Shown: positions 1-46,030, counted from the stretch's first letter. The stretch: 64,000 bases of DNA from Hemicordylus capensis (GCF_027244095.1 NC_069660.1:104880834-104944833), one strand, 5' to 3'. The notes: a model not told the origin generated them from the letters alone. Translations and numbers: made by a program.

Positions 1-52
1 ACTCCAGGGTCCTCAGACAAAGGGCAATATACAAATGTTTATAAATAAATAT
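1..52 (+). mobile_element. L2-type LINE 3' tail
   Basis: Matches the 3' terminus of the L2-type copies elsewhere in the window (GGGCAATATACAAATG followed by TAAATAAATA). The rest of the element lies outside the window. Confidence 0.6.
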
Positions 53-239
53 AAGCTTACTTGTCATATTGTTAAACATACAGATTTGTGCAAGCTAAGA
101 TTATTATTATAGGATATGTCAGCTGTGCTCTCTAGGTTTTTATAGATTTGCATTGGCATCCTATTAACCTAATTATTTAGATATTTTAGGAAAAAATTAT
201 GTTAAACCATGTACACACGTGAGTGTGTGTGCACGTGTG
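53..239. other. AT-rich stretch, nothing recognised
   Basis: Unique-looking sequence between an L2 tail and an hAT-like element. It ends in a degenerate (GT)n run from about 220. Confidence 0.5.
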
Positions 240-1081
240 CGCGTGCAGAATGTTTTGACCATCAAACGTTTTAACTCAAAATGGGCTGTTTCGAGTGTTT
301 CAAGCTCAAAACAGACTCCCCACCACCCAAAAAGGGCCTGTTTTAAGCTCGGAGCAGAACAACCCCGGTTTTGATCAAAACCTTTTGACATTTTGAACGC
401 CATTTTTAGGCCTGTTTTTCCCTTGCCGATTGGTTTTATGGCACTGGTTTCCGATTGGCTTGTGATCTCCTTGCTTCTTGGTTAGCTTGCTACATAAGTC
501 AGGTGTTGTCATGGGCAACTGTGCCCCCATTGAGAGGGAGGAGTGAAGGGAATTTCAAAAGGAGGGAATTTCAAATTCAAAATGTATTCAAAGGGACTGA
601 GAGGAAGAGAGAGCCCTTATACTGTGCCTCTCTTGAAGAAAAGGATACATCAGGATAGGAGGAAGGATGGTTTGATTTTGTGGTTTTCTTTTCTCAGTAC
701 TGCGTATAATATGCTGTGCTATTGCTGCTATAACTATCTGGTTTTGCTAGATCTCAGACTGACAAAGGCAAAACTTGGGTGCCTTCCTTCCTTGAGTTGT
801 GGTTTGTTCGGTTTATGAGATATGGGTGTGTACGAACTGGCAGATGGCCAGTTCAGCGGTGGTGGGGTACTTTTAAGGAGCAGGGAGGGTGCTCTTACCC
901 CCCTCACTGCCATGTGCCCCCTGTAGGTGCTATGCTGAAAATCACTGACGCAGGGTGGCAGCATACCCTCTTGCCACCCCGGTCAGCATCAGACCTTTAA
1001 GGAACACCCTTCCTGCTCCTTAAAGATAACCGGTTTGAAGGTCTGGAAAAGGGTCTCCGAACTGGTTCGTGCACATCCCTA
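240..1081 (+). mobile_element. hAT-like foldback element, right end intact (copy A)
   Basis: The right terminus GTGCACATCCCTA at 1069-1081 is the inverse of the TAGGGATGTGC terminus of the complete copies. Internally, AAGGAGCAGGGAGGGTG near 872 faces its inverted copy near 1003-1025, giving a foldback core. The left end runs into a degenerate GT microsatellite and no target duplication is visible, so the left boundary is approximate. Confidence 0.5.
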
Positions 1082-1095
1082 GTGGACAGTCACAG

Positions 1096-1129
<34 letters not shown>

Positions 1130-1131
1130 TT

Positions 1132-1166
<35 letters not shown>
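1096..1166. repeat. (TG)n and (ATTT)n microsatellites
   Basis: A TG run of about 16 units at 1096-1128 is followed by ATTT repeats to 1166. The second run is the tail of the adjacent minus-strand L2 copy. Confidence 0.9.
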
Positions 1167-1168
<2 letters not shown>

Positions 1169-3398
1169 AATATTTATATTCCACTTCTCCAGTACACTAC
1201 TGCTTGGAGTAGCTCAAAACATTAACAAAATTGATACAATGTAAAATAAAAGGTTAATAAAGTTGAACAAAGTTAAAAGACCAGGCTAATACTACATTTT
1301 TAAAAGTTTCAAATTAAAAGTTATTAATAAAAAGCTTAAAACTGGGTACTATAGAAACTAAAGACCTACCAAATATAAGCAGCAGATAAAACGTTTAAAA
1401 GCCTCTTTAGAAAATATGTGTGTTTAATTTTTTTAAAATTTAAAAAACAAACACTATGGGGAGGGAGCATGGCAAAGCTCTTCAGGGAGGCCGTTTCAAA
1501 GCTGAGGGGCCATAACTGAAAAGGCCCCATCTCTAGTAGGGATGTGCGAAACGTTTCGGATACAAAACGTTTTGTACCCAAAACAGCCTGTTTCGGGTGT
1601 TTTGTAGACAAAACAAAACACCCATTTTCCAGATCCAAAAGTTTTGTATACAAAACAAAATGTCCCTCTTTCGGCTACAAAACGTTTTGTTGTTTCGGAC
1701 CTCTATTTTGTGGTGATCTCTGAGTCAGTCTCCATTTTGTGTTTGACATCTGTTTGAATTTCCCACCCTTCCAGCCTTCTGATCTGTGACCTAAATCATG
1801 GGCTGACCTGCTGACAATTCCCTCCTTGTTCCCCATTGGCTCTTTTGCTTCTTCCTACTCTTTACTGACCCCACATTGGTTAGGGGAAGGGTTGCTAACC
1901 CATGGGGTGCTGGGTTCTGCTATTTCTGTGGTGTTCTGAGTGTAGATTCTCTGGTAGCATATGAGAGTGGATTCTTGTTTTTCACTGAATATCTCATATG
2001 CTACCAGAGAATCTACAATGAACACCTCAGAAACAACAAAACCCAGTATCCCACAGGCTTGTAGGTATGGGGTGGTTGGGACCCTATGTGCACTACACAA
2101 CCCCTCGCTCTAGGTAACCCCAGTGCCCCCCAAGTGGAATTATGGGGCTGCTGAAACCTCCATTATTCCCTATGGGAGAAATCTTAAAGACACGTAAACT
2201 TCAACAAATCACAAAAGATCAGCCCTTTGCCCAATTCCTTTGAAATGATTCTGGAAGTTTCCCTGTCCCCATTGGGCACTACCACCCACCACACTCTGCT
2301 CTGGGCCATCCCTTTCCCCTTGATTTGAAGCGATACATTTGCTGGAATCCCCATTATTCCCTATGGGAAAATTCTTAAAGATGTGTAAACTTAAAAAAAA
2401 AAATCACAAAAAAGTCAGCCCTTTGCCTAATTCCTTTGAAATTTGGGTGGTAGCTTCCACCCATTGGACACTACCACCACCACCACCCACTCTTTTTGCC
2501 CTGGGACCCTTTTTAAAAATCCAAATCGATTCGGATTCGGATTCAGAAAATTTGGCTACAAAACAAAACAGGGCTGATTCGGATTCAGAAAATTTGGGTA
2601 CAAAACAAAACGGGGATGTTTCAATTCGGATACAAATCGAAACAAGAAAATTCCAAAATGCATACCCCTAATCTCTAGTCTCCGCCAACTGGATGTCTGT
2701 TAGTGGCACGGCCATGAGCAGGGCCTGAGATGCTGAGCAGAGGGCCCTGGCAGGTTCATATAGGTGGATGTGGTCTGATAGGTGCCTCGGTCCCAAGCCA
2801 TGTAGAGCTTTATAGTTCAAGCTCTATAGCACATTTAATCTAGCCCAGAAGCAGACTGGTAACCAATGAAGCTGCCACATGTGTTTCATACTCATGAAGC
2901 AACTTGCACCCACAAGCATCCTTGCAGCAGCGTTCTGGACCAGCTGAAGTTTCCAAAGTGTCTTCAAGGGCAGCCCCACATAGGGCACACTGTGGTAATC
3001 TAATCTGGATGTTACCAAAGCATGATTGACTGAGTTCAGATCCATCTTCTCCAAGTAGGTTCACAGCTGGCGTACCAGCTGTAGCTGGTAAAAGGCACTT
3101 CTGCACACCACCACCAGCTGTGCCTCCAAGGACAGCATTGGGTCCAGAAACAGCCCCCAAGCTGCGGACTTTGTCTTTCAGAGGGAATGTGACCCTGTAT
3201 AAGACCAGTTTTACCTCACTACTCAGATGATTAGTTTTACAAATACAGAGCACTTTCATCTTATCTGGATTAAGTTTCAGCTTGTTTGCCACCTTCCAAT
3301 CCAGAACAACCTCCAAACTCTGATTCAGAGTATCCACTGCCTACCTGGTGTCTACTGACTTAAAAGATAGGTAGAGCTGGGTGTCATCAGCATATTGA
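1130..3398 (-). mobile_element. L2-type LINE, 3' half, interrupted by an hAT-like element
   Basis: Read on the minus strand, it starts in the reverse transcriptase at the YADDTQLYLSF-type catalytic box (about 3395-3365). It continues through a C-terminal region with HALVTSRLDYHS and KLQLVQNAAARM, then the 3' UTR and the (AAAT)n tail at 1130. Several stops and frameshifts break the frame. An hAT-like element at 1537-2670 splits it, and the two L2 parts rejoin cleanly across the 8-bp target duplication. Confidence 0.75.
1537..2670. mobile_element. hAT-like non-autonomous element, complete (copy B)
   Basis: 1134 bp, flanked by a perfect 8-bp target duplication ATCTCTAG (1529-1536 and 2671-2678). 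Termini are TAGGGATGTGC and its imperfect inverse (GCATACCCCTA), fitting the YARNG start of hAT elements. Subterminal sequence is rich in AAACGTTT- and GGATACAAAA-type short palindromes. The core holds a perfect 25-bp inverted repeat (1942-1966 with 1992-2016) within a longer imperfect foldback. No transposase coding is visible. Confidence 0.8.
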
Positions 3399-3411
3399 TG
3401 TCCTCGCAGCC

Positions 3412-3740
3412 CAGGAGCAGAGCCACTATTGTGTGAACGGGTTCAAAGAACCCGGGCCACCAATTGAAAGGGCTGCTGAAGCCCACAGTGGGGCATGACT
3501 TGGGCTCCATAAGAGCCCTGAGCAAACTCCCACCCACCCATGCCCTGAGCGAGCTCTCCCCTGTCCTTTAGAGGCAGCGTTTGCTGCCTGGCAGCCTTTT
3601 ATTTCCCTTTCTCTCCCTCCAGTGAGGGAGAGAAAGGGAAATAGATGTTGTCAGGCAGCAAGCACTGCCTGAAATGACAGGGAGATCTTGCTTGGGCTCT
3701 CCGGAGATCGAGGCCATGTCCCCTTTGTGTCACGTGCAAA
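3412..3740. mobile_element. foldback repeat fragment, same family as 47071-47700
   Basis: The start GCCACTATTGTGTGAACGGG plus the following GGGTTCAAAGAACCCGGGCC is the inverse of the sequence at about 47650-47690. It contains an imperfect hairpin at 3551-3688 whose inner arms are TTTCCCTTTCTCTCCCTC and its exact inverse. No coding is visible. Confidence 0.5.
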
Positions 3741-3795
3741 GTGACCCTGCTTAGCTAAGGGAACAAGTCATGTTTGCTACCACAAGACTAGCTCT
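3741..3795 (-). mobile_element. 5S-derived SINE, 5' fragment
   Basis: About 55 bp matching the head of the 5S-derived SINE copies elsewhere (CCTGCTTAGCTAAGG, then TTGCTACCACAAGACTAGCT). Confidence 0.65.
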
Positions 3796-4009
3796 GCAGT
3801 GCTAGGAAGTAGTGTGTCATAATTGTGTGTGAAAAAGCAACTTGTGCCAATGATGTTACTTTTACACCATGCAGGCACTGTGGCTGGCAGTGGATTCTGG
3901 GTCAGTGATTTTGGGGGGCAATTTTTGGACTGTGTTTGCAGTGTTTTCAAAGCAGGGTTGCAAAATGCATTGCAAATTGCAATGCAAAACTTGTGTGCAT
4001 GCACTCTGT

Positions 4010-4509
4010 GATTAGAGCTTGTTCCAGCCATAGGGAACAATGGGGAAACTCAAAACACCCCATTCCCCATGGGTAGGTCCTAAAGACACCAAAGTGGATT
4101 GTGTGGTAGGGCAAGATGGGTGCTACCTACCACCCAACAAAATAAACGTTTAAGTGGGCAATTTTCAACAAATTTTTAACCTTTCCCCAAAACTGCCATA
4201 GGATCCCATGAGGGTTTGGGGGGAAAGTGAAAATCGGCTGCTTGCCCATTTCTTTTGTGGATTGGGTAGTAGGTAGCACCCATCATCCCCTACCTCCCAA
4301 CCCCCTGGTGTCCCTAGGAGTGCCCATTGGGAACAATGGGGTGTTTCAACTTTCCCACTGTTCCCTATGGCCAAAACAATGAAACAATGTTTGGAGTTGT
4401 TTCATTGAAATAGCTGGCTCGGGCTCTGTTTTGACTAAATATTTTGGCCATTTTGTGTTTCATCTCGAGCTCAAAATAGAATGCAGAATTCATTTCATGC
4501 ACATCCCTA
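4010..4509. mobile_element. hAT-like foldback element, right end (copy C)
   Basis: Right terminus TGCACATCCCTA ending at 4509. The interior shows facing copies of an AACAATGGGG(T/A)-type motif (near 4036 and near 4333) and repeated ACCACCCAA blocks. The left boundary is unclear; 3796-4010 may belong to it too. Confidence 0.45.
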
Positions 4510-4680
4510 GTCTGCATTCATTAAAAGGTAAATAGCTACATAACTAATAATATCAGCAAAAGCATAATAATATCAGCAAAAACATTGTATCTATTAAATA
4601 CAGTGCATGCCTGTTATGCTACCATAAGACTATCTCTCTTTCCTAAAAAGACCCCAAAAAAACTAAGCTCTAGCCCTTGT

Positions 4681-4969
4681 ACATAGGAAGCTGCCATATA
4701 CCGAGTCAGACCATTGGTCTGTCTAGCTCAGTGTTGTCTGCATGGACTGGTAGCAGCTCCTCCAGGTTTGCAGGTGGGTGTCTCTCTCAGCCCTGTCTTG
4801 GAGATGCCAGGGGGGAGCTTGGAACCTGGATGCTCTTCTTGGGGTGGCTCCATCCCCTGGGGGCAGTGTCTTGTGGTGCTCACATGTAGTCTGACATTTG
4901 AGTGCAGCCAGGGTGGACCCTGCTTAGTTGGGGGGACAGGTCATGCTTGCTACCACAAGACCAGCTCTC
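4681..4969 (-). mobile_element. 5S-derived SINE
   Basis: Full-length-looking copy on the minus strand. It runs from the head GAGAGCTGGTCTTGTGGTAG at 4969 to the tail CAGCTTCCTATGT at 4681. It abuts the L2 copy that starts at 4970. This copy is more diverged than the one in intron 3. Confidence 0.8.
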
Positions 4970-6425
4970 GTCTCCAAGCTTCCGTGGCTGGGCAAGGTAT
5001 GAGAGGGTGGTGGCCTCCCAGATCCGGGCAGTCTTGGAGGAAATTGATTATCTAGACCCATTTCAGTCTGGCTTTCAGGCAGGCTATGGGATGGAGACTG
5101 CCTTGGTCAGCCTGATGGATGATGTTCAATTAGGAATTGACAGAGGGAGTGTGACTCTATTGGTCCTTTTGGATCTCTCAGCAGCTTTTGATACTATCGA
5201 CCATAGTATCCTTCTGCAGCATCTGAGAGTTTTGAGAGTGTGAGGCACTGGTTTGCAGTGCTTTTGCTCCCACATCTCAGGCAGGTTCCAGATGGTGTCT
5301 CATGGAGACTGTTTTTCTTCAAAATCTAAACTTTTGTATGGTGTCCTCCAGGGCTCCATATTGTCTCCAGAGTTGTTTAATATCTACATGAAACCACTGG
5401 GAGAGATCATCAGGAGACATGGTATAGGGTGCTATCAGTATGCTGATGACACCCAAATCTATTTCTCCATATCAACATCTGGAGAAGGCATAACCTCCCA
5501 AAATGCCTGCCTTGAAGCAGTGATGGACTGTGATGGGCTGGATGAGGGATAACAAACTGAAACTGAATCCAGAAAAAACTGAATCCAGAGTTACTTCTTG
5601 TGCCAGGTCGGAACTCCAGAGATGATTTTGATCTACCTGTTCTGGATGGGGTCACACTTCCCCAGAAGTAACAGGTAGATCGTCTGGGGTGCTTCTGGAT
5701 CCAAACTTTCCCCTGGTGTCTCAGGTTGCTGCAGTGGCCAGAGGTGCTTTCTATCAGCTTTGGCTGATACGCCAGCTGCGTCTGTTTCTTGAGATAAGTG
5801 ACCTCAGAATGGTGGTTCTTATGCTGGTAACTTCCAAACTGGATAACTGCAGTGCGCTCTATGTGAATCTGCCTTTGTACATAGTCCAGAAACTGCAGTT
5901 GTTACAGAATGCGGCAGCCAGGTTGGTCTCTGGATCATCTCAGAGAGAACATATTACTCCAAAATTGAAACAGCTACACTGGCTGCTGATAAGTGTCTGG
6001 GCAAAATACAAGGTGTTGGTTATAACCTATAAAGCCCTAAATACCTTAGATCCTGGGTAGCTTCTTCGCCATGAACCCCAGTGCCCATTGAGATCATCCG
6101 GAGAGGTTTGTCTGCAGTTGCCACTGGCTTGGCTAGTGGCTTCTCAGGGATGGGCCTTCTCTGTTGCTGCCCTGAGGCTTTGGAATGCACTCCCTGTTGA
6201 AATAAGAGCCTCTTTATCTCTGACAACTTTTGAAAAGGCAGTTAAGACACATCTGTCCACCCAGGCTTTTAATTAGATACAGTTTTAATAGTTTTTTAAC
6301 ATCGTTTTAAATTATTAGAATTTAAAAACCTTTTCATTTATTTTGTTTGTATTGTTTAGTTGTAAACCACCCAGAGACGTAAGTTTTGGGCAATATACAA
6401 ATATGTCAAATAAATTAAAAATATA
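4970..6425 (+). mobile_element. L2-type LINE, 5'-truncated, degraded
   Basis: Reverse transcriptase blocks are readable in order. They are FQSGFQAGYGMETALVSL with LLVLLDLSAAFDTIDHSI (about 5060-5215), GVLQGSILSPELFNIYMKPL with YQYADDTQIYFSI (about 5340-5480), then LVTSKLDNCSALYVNLPL and KLQLLQNAAARLVSG (about 5825-5940). The 3' UTR ends in GGGCAATATACAAATATGT. The blocks lie in different frames, so it is dead. It is truncated about 180 bp further in than the related copy at 57007. Confidence 0.85.
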
Positions 6426-7640
6426 TAAGTTTTGGAGTGAAACAGATTTCTGGATCATCCTCTTTCCTATATACTTGTTTTTGCCTTGAACAGAACAGTA
6501 CCATTCTGCCAGAGAACCATGTAATGTTGTCTGTGGCTAAATTTTGCTGTCAGAGGTTTCAGTATTAAAAGATTGTATGCCTTTTTTGCAGATACCCTAA
6601 AAATATGGATTTTGTGACCAACATGTGAACATTACATCCCCTTAACCAACAGCTCCTTACAAGGCATACATTCAAATGCTAGCATGCATCATATAAGCAC
6701 AGCCTTCTAGGATTTCACCCAGGCAGCAGTATAAAGGGAAACAAGAAGGCACAGTCACTGAAACACTGTGGAATAGGGACAAGCAGGTTGAAGATATAAG
6801 AATGAAAATCTGAGACAGAGGAAGAGATGCAGGCTAAAAAAGGAGTGCTGTATATGCCATTTATTTATTCATACATACATACATACATACTTCTAATAGG
6901 CTTTTATGGACTTGGTAATCACAATCTTCTTAACAAATGTTTGTTAGGGCTTGGTGTTGTTATGATTGCCCCTTTGGCCACAAAATCAGAAATTTAGAAA
7001 TCCTTGTATTGGTGAACATACATATACCTATGAACATTTTCACATTTTCATTAGATTTTAAAGGCATTTTAATGACTTATTCTGATATTCTTGTTGCCTC
7101 TCATTCTTTTGTAGATTCATACAAGGCAACTTGGTCATTTTTTGAGAGAGATTTATGCTGCTTTAAGCAAAATTTGTAAAGAGAGGACAGTAACAGAGTA
7201 GGCAGTGCTTATTGCTATTATAATTGTAATAACTCTTTTTACTCCCTCTGAAAATCCAGTTCAGAATTTCCCTGTGACCTTGACATTAACTAAAGGGGGA
7301 TTTTAATTTGGTTAAAAGAAGCAGGATTTCTATTTTTCCAATTTAAAACAAAAAAAAAAAACCCACTTAACTTGTATTTCTGTAGTTTCTGTTTGTTTCC
7401 CCATCAGATACTTCTTATCAAACACCCAATTTAATAAATATTAGCTTTAGGGCGGTGGAGGTTGGTGGGTGGGTTAGTGGGAATCCCTGTGCTCATGCAC
7501 ATAGAGTCTATGGAAAGTTTAGAAAGTCTGCAGACTTTTTTCCCCAGTTGCTTCCTTTCTTTTTCTTTTGTCTGAAATGGATTTTTAAGTGGAAAAGGAC
7601 AGAAACGATTTGATTGCCTAACCTTGCTTGATGACACATG
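6426..7640. other. upstream intronic sequence, nothing recognised
   Basis: AT-rich unique-looking DNA between the L2 copy and the PDE4B2 promoter region. It holds only a short (CATA)n run at about 6872-6893 and an A-run near 7350. By inference it is intron of the long PDE4B isoforms. Confidence 0.6.
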
Positions 7641-7967
7641 AAAAATCTTATAAAAATATAATCCCTTGGTTGGTAAAGAAGAAATGTGGAGATGATTAAT
7701 GCTTAAGAGGAGAGAAAAACCCCTTTCCTTATGCGGAACTGCTCCCTGAGTGCACATGCATGCAAATAAGCCTGTCAGAGAGCGTCCCTCCTCCTACACC
7801 CGTTTCTAGAGGAAGTTTGTTGATGTATTACTGACACAGCTTCTTCAAAGCCAGCAAGAACAAAAAGGAGAGAGAGAAAAGCTGCAAAACCACAAGAGCC
7901 ATTCAAAGGCGAGACGTGCACTGATTTGTTCTACTGAAGAGTGGAACAGGAGCCTGCAGAACGCATG
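7640..7967 (+). promoter_or_regulatory. putative intronic PDE4B2 promoter and 5' UTR
   Basis: Inference from position: short-form PDE4B2 transcripts start just upstream of this exon in mammals. Visible motifs are a TATA-like TATAAAAA at 7649-7656, a perfect octamer ATGCAAAT at 7760-7767, and an ETS/PU.1-like GAGGAAGT around 7810. A pyrimidine-rich CCGTTTCTAG ending at about 7808 could instead be an acceptor for an upstream non-coding exon. The transcription start cannot be fixed from sequence. Confidence 0.4.
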
Positions 7968-42666
<34,699 letters not shown>

Positions 42667-44325
42667 AGTACTGTATCTGTCTGTATAGGCAAATTGAAAT
42701 ACTTCATGCACATGCAGGTTGTCTTGCAGATTAGCCTGCTATCTAGGTCTTAGGCCAGCATCTTGGCTAAAAGGCCTTTCCAGCTACTTGAGATTGGAGT
42801 CAGGGTGAAAGAGCGTGTAGTGACTGCTCAGGAAATGAACAGGTGGTTTTTATTGCAGCTTAAGCTTTGTCAGCCAAAAAAAAAAAATTGTGGTCTGGAG
42901 CCATTGTGAATTGTTACTGAACAAGCCTGATAGTGAATGACACACAACGGAAATATTTTTTGTTCTTAAGAGCTTTTGAAATCTAGACAGGCCTGACAGC
43001 TAGAACTACTGATTAGTAACACTGCATTTAAAACTTGTCCACCTGTCTGCCAACCCGTGTGCCTTTTTTATAAACACTTTCACGTCTTTTCAAGAGACAT
43101 ACTAAATACGTAACAAAACGTGTTTGATATTGATGTACAATTTTTTTATTATTCCTGTTTTAAAGAAAGCGGTCTTCCTTTTTATGGGCAATACTTGTTA
43201 CTTTATGGCAGTTTAATCACTTTAACTAGCTAATTAAAGCAGGGTGCCCCTCCGCGTTGCATTGCACAACACTGGTCACTTTCTCAATCCTGCAAAAGCT
43301 TGTGTATCTCCTCCATTTGCTCCCAACTGAAAACAGTATTTTTCACTCAACTGTTCTTGACCTTTGTTGTACACAAGACAAACGACAGCTTTCTGTTTTC
43401 ACAACACAATACAGCACATGTAAAAACCAGCATACAGAGGTAGCATGACGTGCATTCTCCCTTCATTGGTTTCTTTACTGAGTGGAAGTTGCACGCTTGG
43501 TCCTTTGTGTTGTCTTTTCTCCCATAGTTCATGTCCACTAGGATTAGTGTCTCTTCTTTTCTCCTGCACTTGCCTTGAGCTCTAACACGTCCATTACTGT
43601 TTATAACAGTGTATTTATTACTTAATGTATATAATGTAATGTTTTGTAAGTATTAATTTATATAAATTAACATTGCCTGTCAGTGGTGATGTTATTTCTG
43701 TAGAAGACTCATAAGAGTTGCCTTTCTTGTAACCTTTTGTATTGCATAAAATAGAAGAACCTGAACATAGCTGAAAAGAGACATATGGAACTCAGAAAGG
43801 GCATTCAGGTGGCATTGGCTGAAACGAGTTTCATTTTCACCAAGATTTAGGAAATCATCCTTACTAGTGACTGAGAAAGGTTTAGAACTATCTATTCAGA
43901 TTATGTGAAACTACTGAAACTTCAAAAAGGAAACCCCCAGCAAATGCCACAAAATGTTAAGTGTCACTTTCCGATTTATGAACAAACCAATGTGAATTTC
44001 TATGACAAAATGTGAACTGATGTTATAATTGTGCTGTGAAACTTCTTCCAACGAAGCTTGTTAGGCATGTATACAGTGCCAATCTCAGTTCGTAAAACTA
44101 CGTTTCAAGCTTTCAGTCCAACTCGTGACTCACTTGTGATGAAAATAGCACAATTGTGCATGATCAATGGGTTTGTATGTCTATTGAACACTGCATTGTT
44201 CTAGGTGGTTATTTTATTGTTTCAAAGTTTCAAACAATGTATGTTGTTATAGTATTATATATTGTGTTCAGGTGCATTCTTAAGAGATTTTTATATGAAG
44301 TGAATAAATGAAAGCATGACCTAGA
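42667..44325 (+). other. PDE4B 3' untranslated region
   Basis: Follows the stop codon and holds no repeat that I recognise. It is AU-rich, with an AU-rich-element-like TATTTATT at 43612-43619 inside a long A/T stretch (about 43600-43675). An AATAAA signal at 44303-44308 gives a 3' UTR of about 1.65 kb; ATTAAA near 43223 could be an earlier alternative. The AU-rich motif suggests regulated mRNA decay, but that is inference. Confidence 0.7.
44303..44308 (+). terminator. candidate poly(A) signal AATAAA of PDE4B
   Basis: Canonical AATAAA hexamer about 1.64 kb after the stop codon, with T-rich and GT-containing sequence 30-60 bp downstream (GTTTTTTAG, then TTTGTCTC). It is the best placed hexamer before the repeat-rich intergenic DNA. 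Confidence 0.6.
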
Positions 44326-44994
44326 ACAGTTCTCTTCTAGACATTGTTTTTTAGTTAACCACTTTGTCTCAATAGTATGAGTGTTCACTGTTAATATCTT
44401 GAACTTCTCTTCACCATCTCTTGTAGTGAACAAGAGATGAATTACTCCACAATCACCCAGGTTTATTCCTATACACTTTCTCGGATCCATCTGATCTATT
44501 AACTGGAAGGGACAGAATAATGAGAGCCTCAGATTAACCTACTGAGTGCTCTTATTATGCTTTTATTAAAGCAAAGGAATTTCCATCTCAGTTAATAGAA
44601 GGCTGGTGTTCTGCTTCCTGTTATGGCAGTGTTGCATCCAATTGAGTTCTGCAGATTTTAACTGGCAACAGGCCTGTAGTCTAGGAACACAATCCAATGC
44701 AGAAATAAATATATTCAATATATTGAAATATATTCAAACTCATTTGTTTCATTAGGTTTAATAATGAAGCTAAAGTGATTGTATGAATGTTCCCCCTTCC
44801 CTATAATAAAAATGTCTCCCCATATGAACAAGGCTTCATAGTAAATAATGAACCATCACAAAGTAATATTTTAAAAGTTTCTTCTTAGCTGTACATTTAT
44901 TAGAGATGGAGAAAATAGTAAATGTATTCAAAACTGCCTGGTTATTTTGAGGATTAATGTAGAAGAGTAATCTGCTTTCTAATAGTGGCTGGGA
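44326..44994. other. intergenic, nothing recognised
   Basis: AT-rich sequence just downstream of the PDE4B poly(A) signal. No repeat or gene recognised. Confidence 0.5.
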
Positions 44995-45290
44995 AGTAAA
45001 ATATGTTGGAGTTATTCTAAGGAACCACAGTAAAACAGTACCACCCAATTCCAGCTTCCTCAGGTGACCCAGAAGGATATCATGGTCGATGGTATCAGAA
45101 GCTGCCGAGATATCCAAAAGGATCAGCAGAGTCATACTCCGTCTTGTTGGTAGCCAATTGGAGATCATCCAACAGGCTGACCAAGGCAGTCTCAACCTCA
45201 TAACCTGCTCGAAAGCCTGTTTGAAATAAGTCTAGATAATCTATATCATCCAAAACCGCTTAGAGTGGAGAGGTCACCACCTACTCAAAT
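44995..45290 (-). mobile_element. L2-type LINE reverse transcriptase fragment
   Basis: The minus strand reads MTLLILLDISAASDTIDHDI followed by LLGHLRKLELGG, the conserved LDLSAAFDTIDH block of L2 reverse transcriptase with a Phe-to-Ser change. Both ends are truncated. Confidence 0.75.
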
Positions 45291-46030
45291 CACCAATCGT
45301 TGCATATTAAAACTAAGAAACACAGCCACAGTTCGTCATACCTAGCTGAGTCTTTTATGGTAAACTTATGGTAAAATGCTCAGCTTTTAATTCCTGGTCT
45401 TCTTTTTACAATCACATAGGAGAACATTTTAAATAATAATGTGTAAAGGTGATTTCAGGTTGACTTGGGATCCTTCAGGAGGGTCTTGTTGGCTATGTAA
45501 ACACTTGAGGAACAAGTCTTTTTCTTCTTGTCTCATGCTCTGGAAATAGCAGCTCACTTGGAGGTCATCCAAAGGCCATTTCTCTGGATTGTCACCTAGA
45601 TTGCAAAAGGTGCAGTATAAAAACAACCTCAGTTCTAAATTTTGGACAGCCACATTGGAATGCTAATGAAATACAGTCCAACTAGATCACTCATTATTAG
45701 AGAATATGTGCAATAAAGTCATATGTTTGGGACAGTATACAAATATAATAAATAAATAGTTGAATATGTGCTGCCTCATAATTGGTGGGGTATTCATATC
45801 CAAAGTTCTAGTTCAGAACTGTGTTAGTCTGGGATTATTTTAAAAGGACAACACTTGGTAGCATCTTGGGTGTGCATCTGATGGTGGACTATAATGGACT
45901 ATAGTCTATAATAGATCATGTTCTTAAATCATAAAACAAGCTAGTTTTTCATTGTACTACATAAATGTACCAGTTATGAAAGGTACACACATGTAAATTG
46001 GAACTTTCCCTTTATTTATTTGTTTATTTT
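45291..46030. other. intergenic, mostly nothing recognised
   Basis: Contains a short L2-like tail (TTGGGACAGTATACAAATATAATAAATAAAT) at about 45727-45760; the rest is unrecognised. An open frame on the minus strand at 45429-45653 shows no family resemblance. Confidence 0.5.

Noticed and set aside
197-403. open frames within hAT-like element A as a transposase remnant
   Set aside because: None of the frames in any of the five copies shows hAT transposase motifs. The elements look purely non-autonomous.
45429-45653. 74-residue minus-strand frame
   Set aside because: Reads plausibly (KDLFLKCLHSQQDPP) but has no partner exon or family match, so it cannot be supported as a gene.
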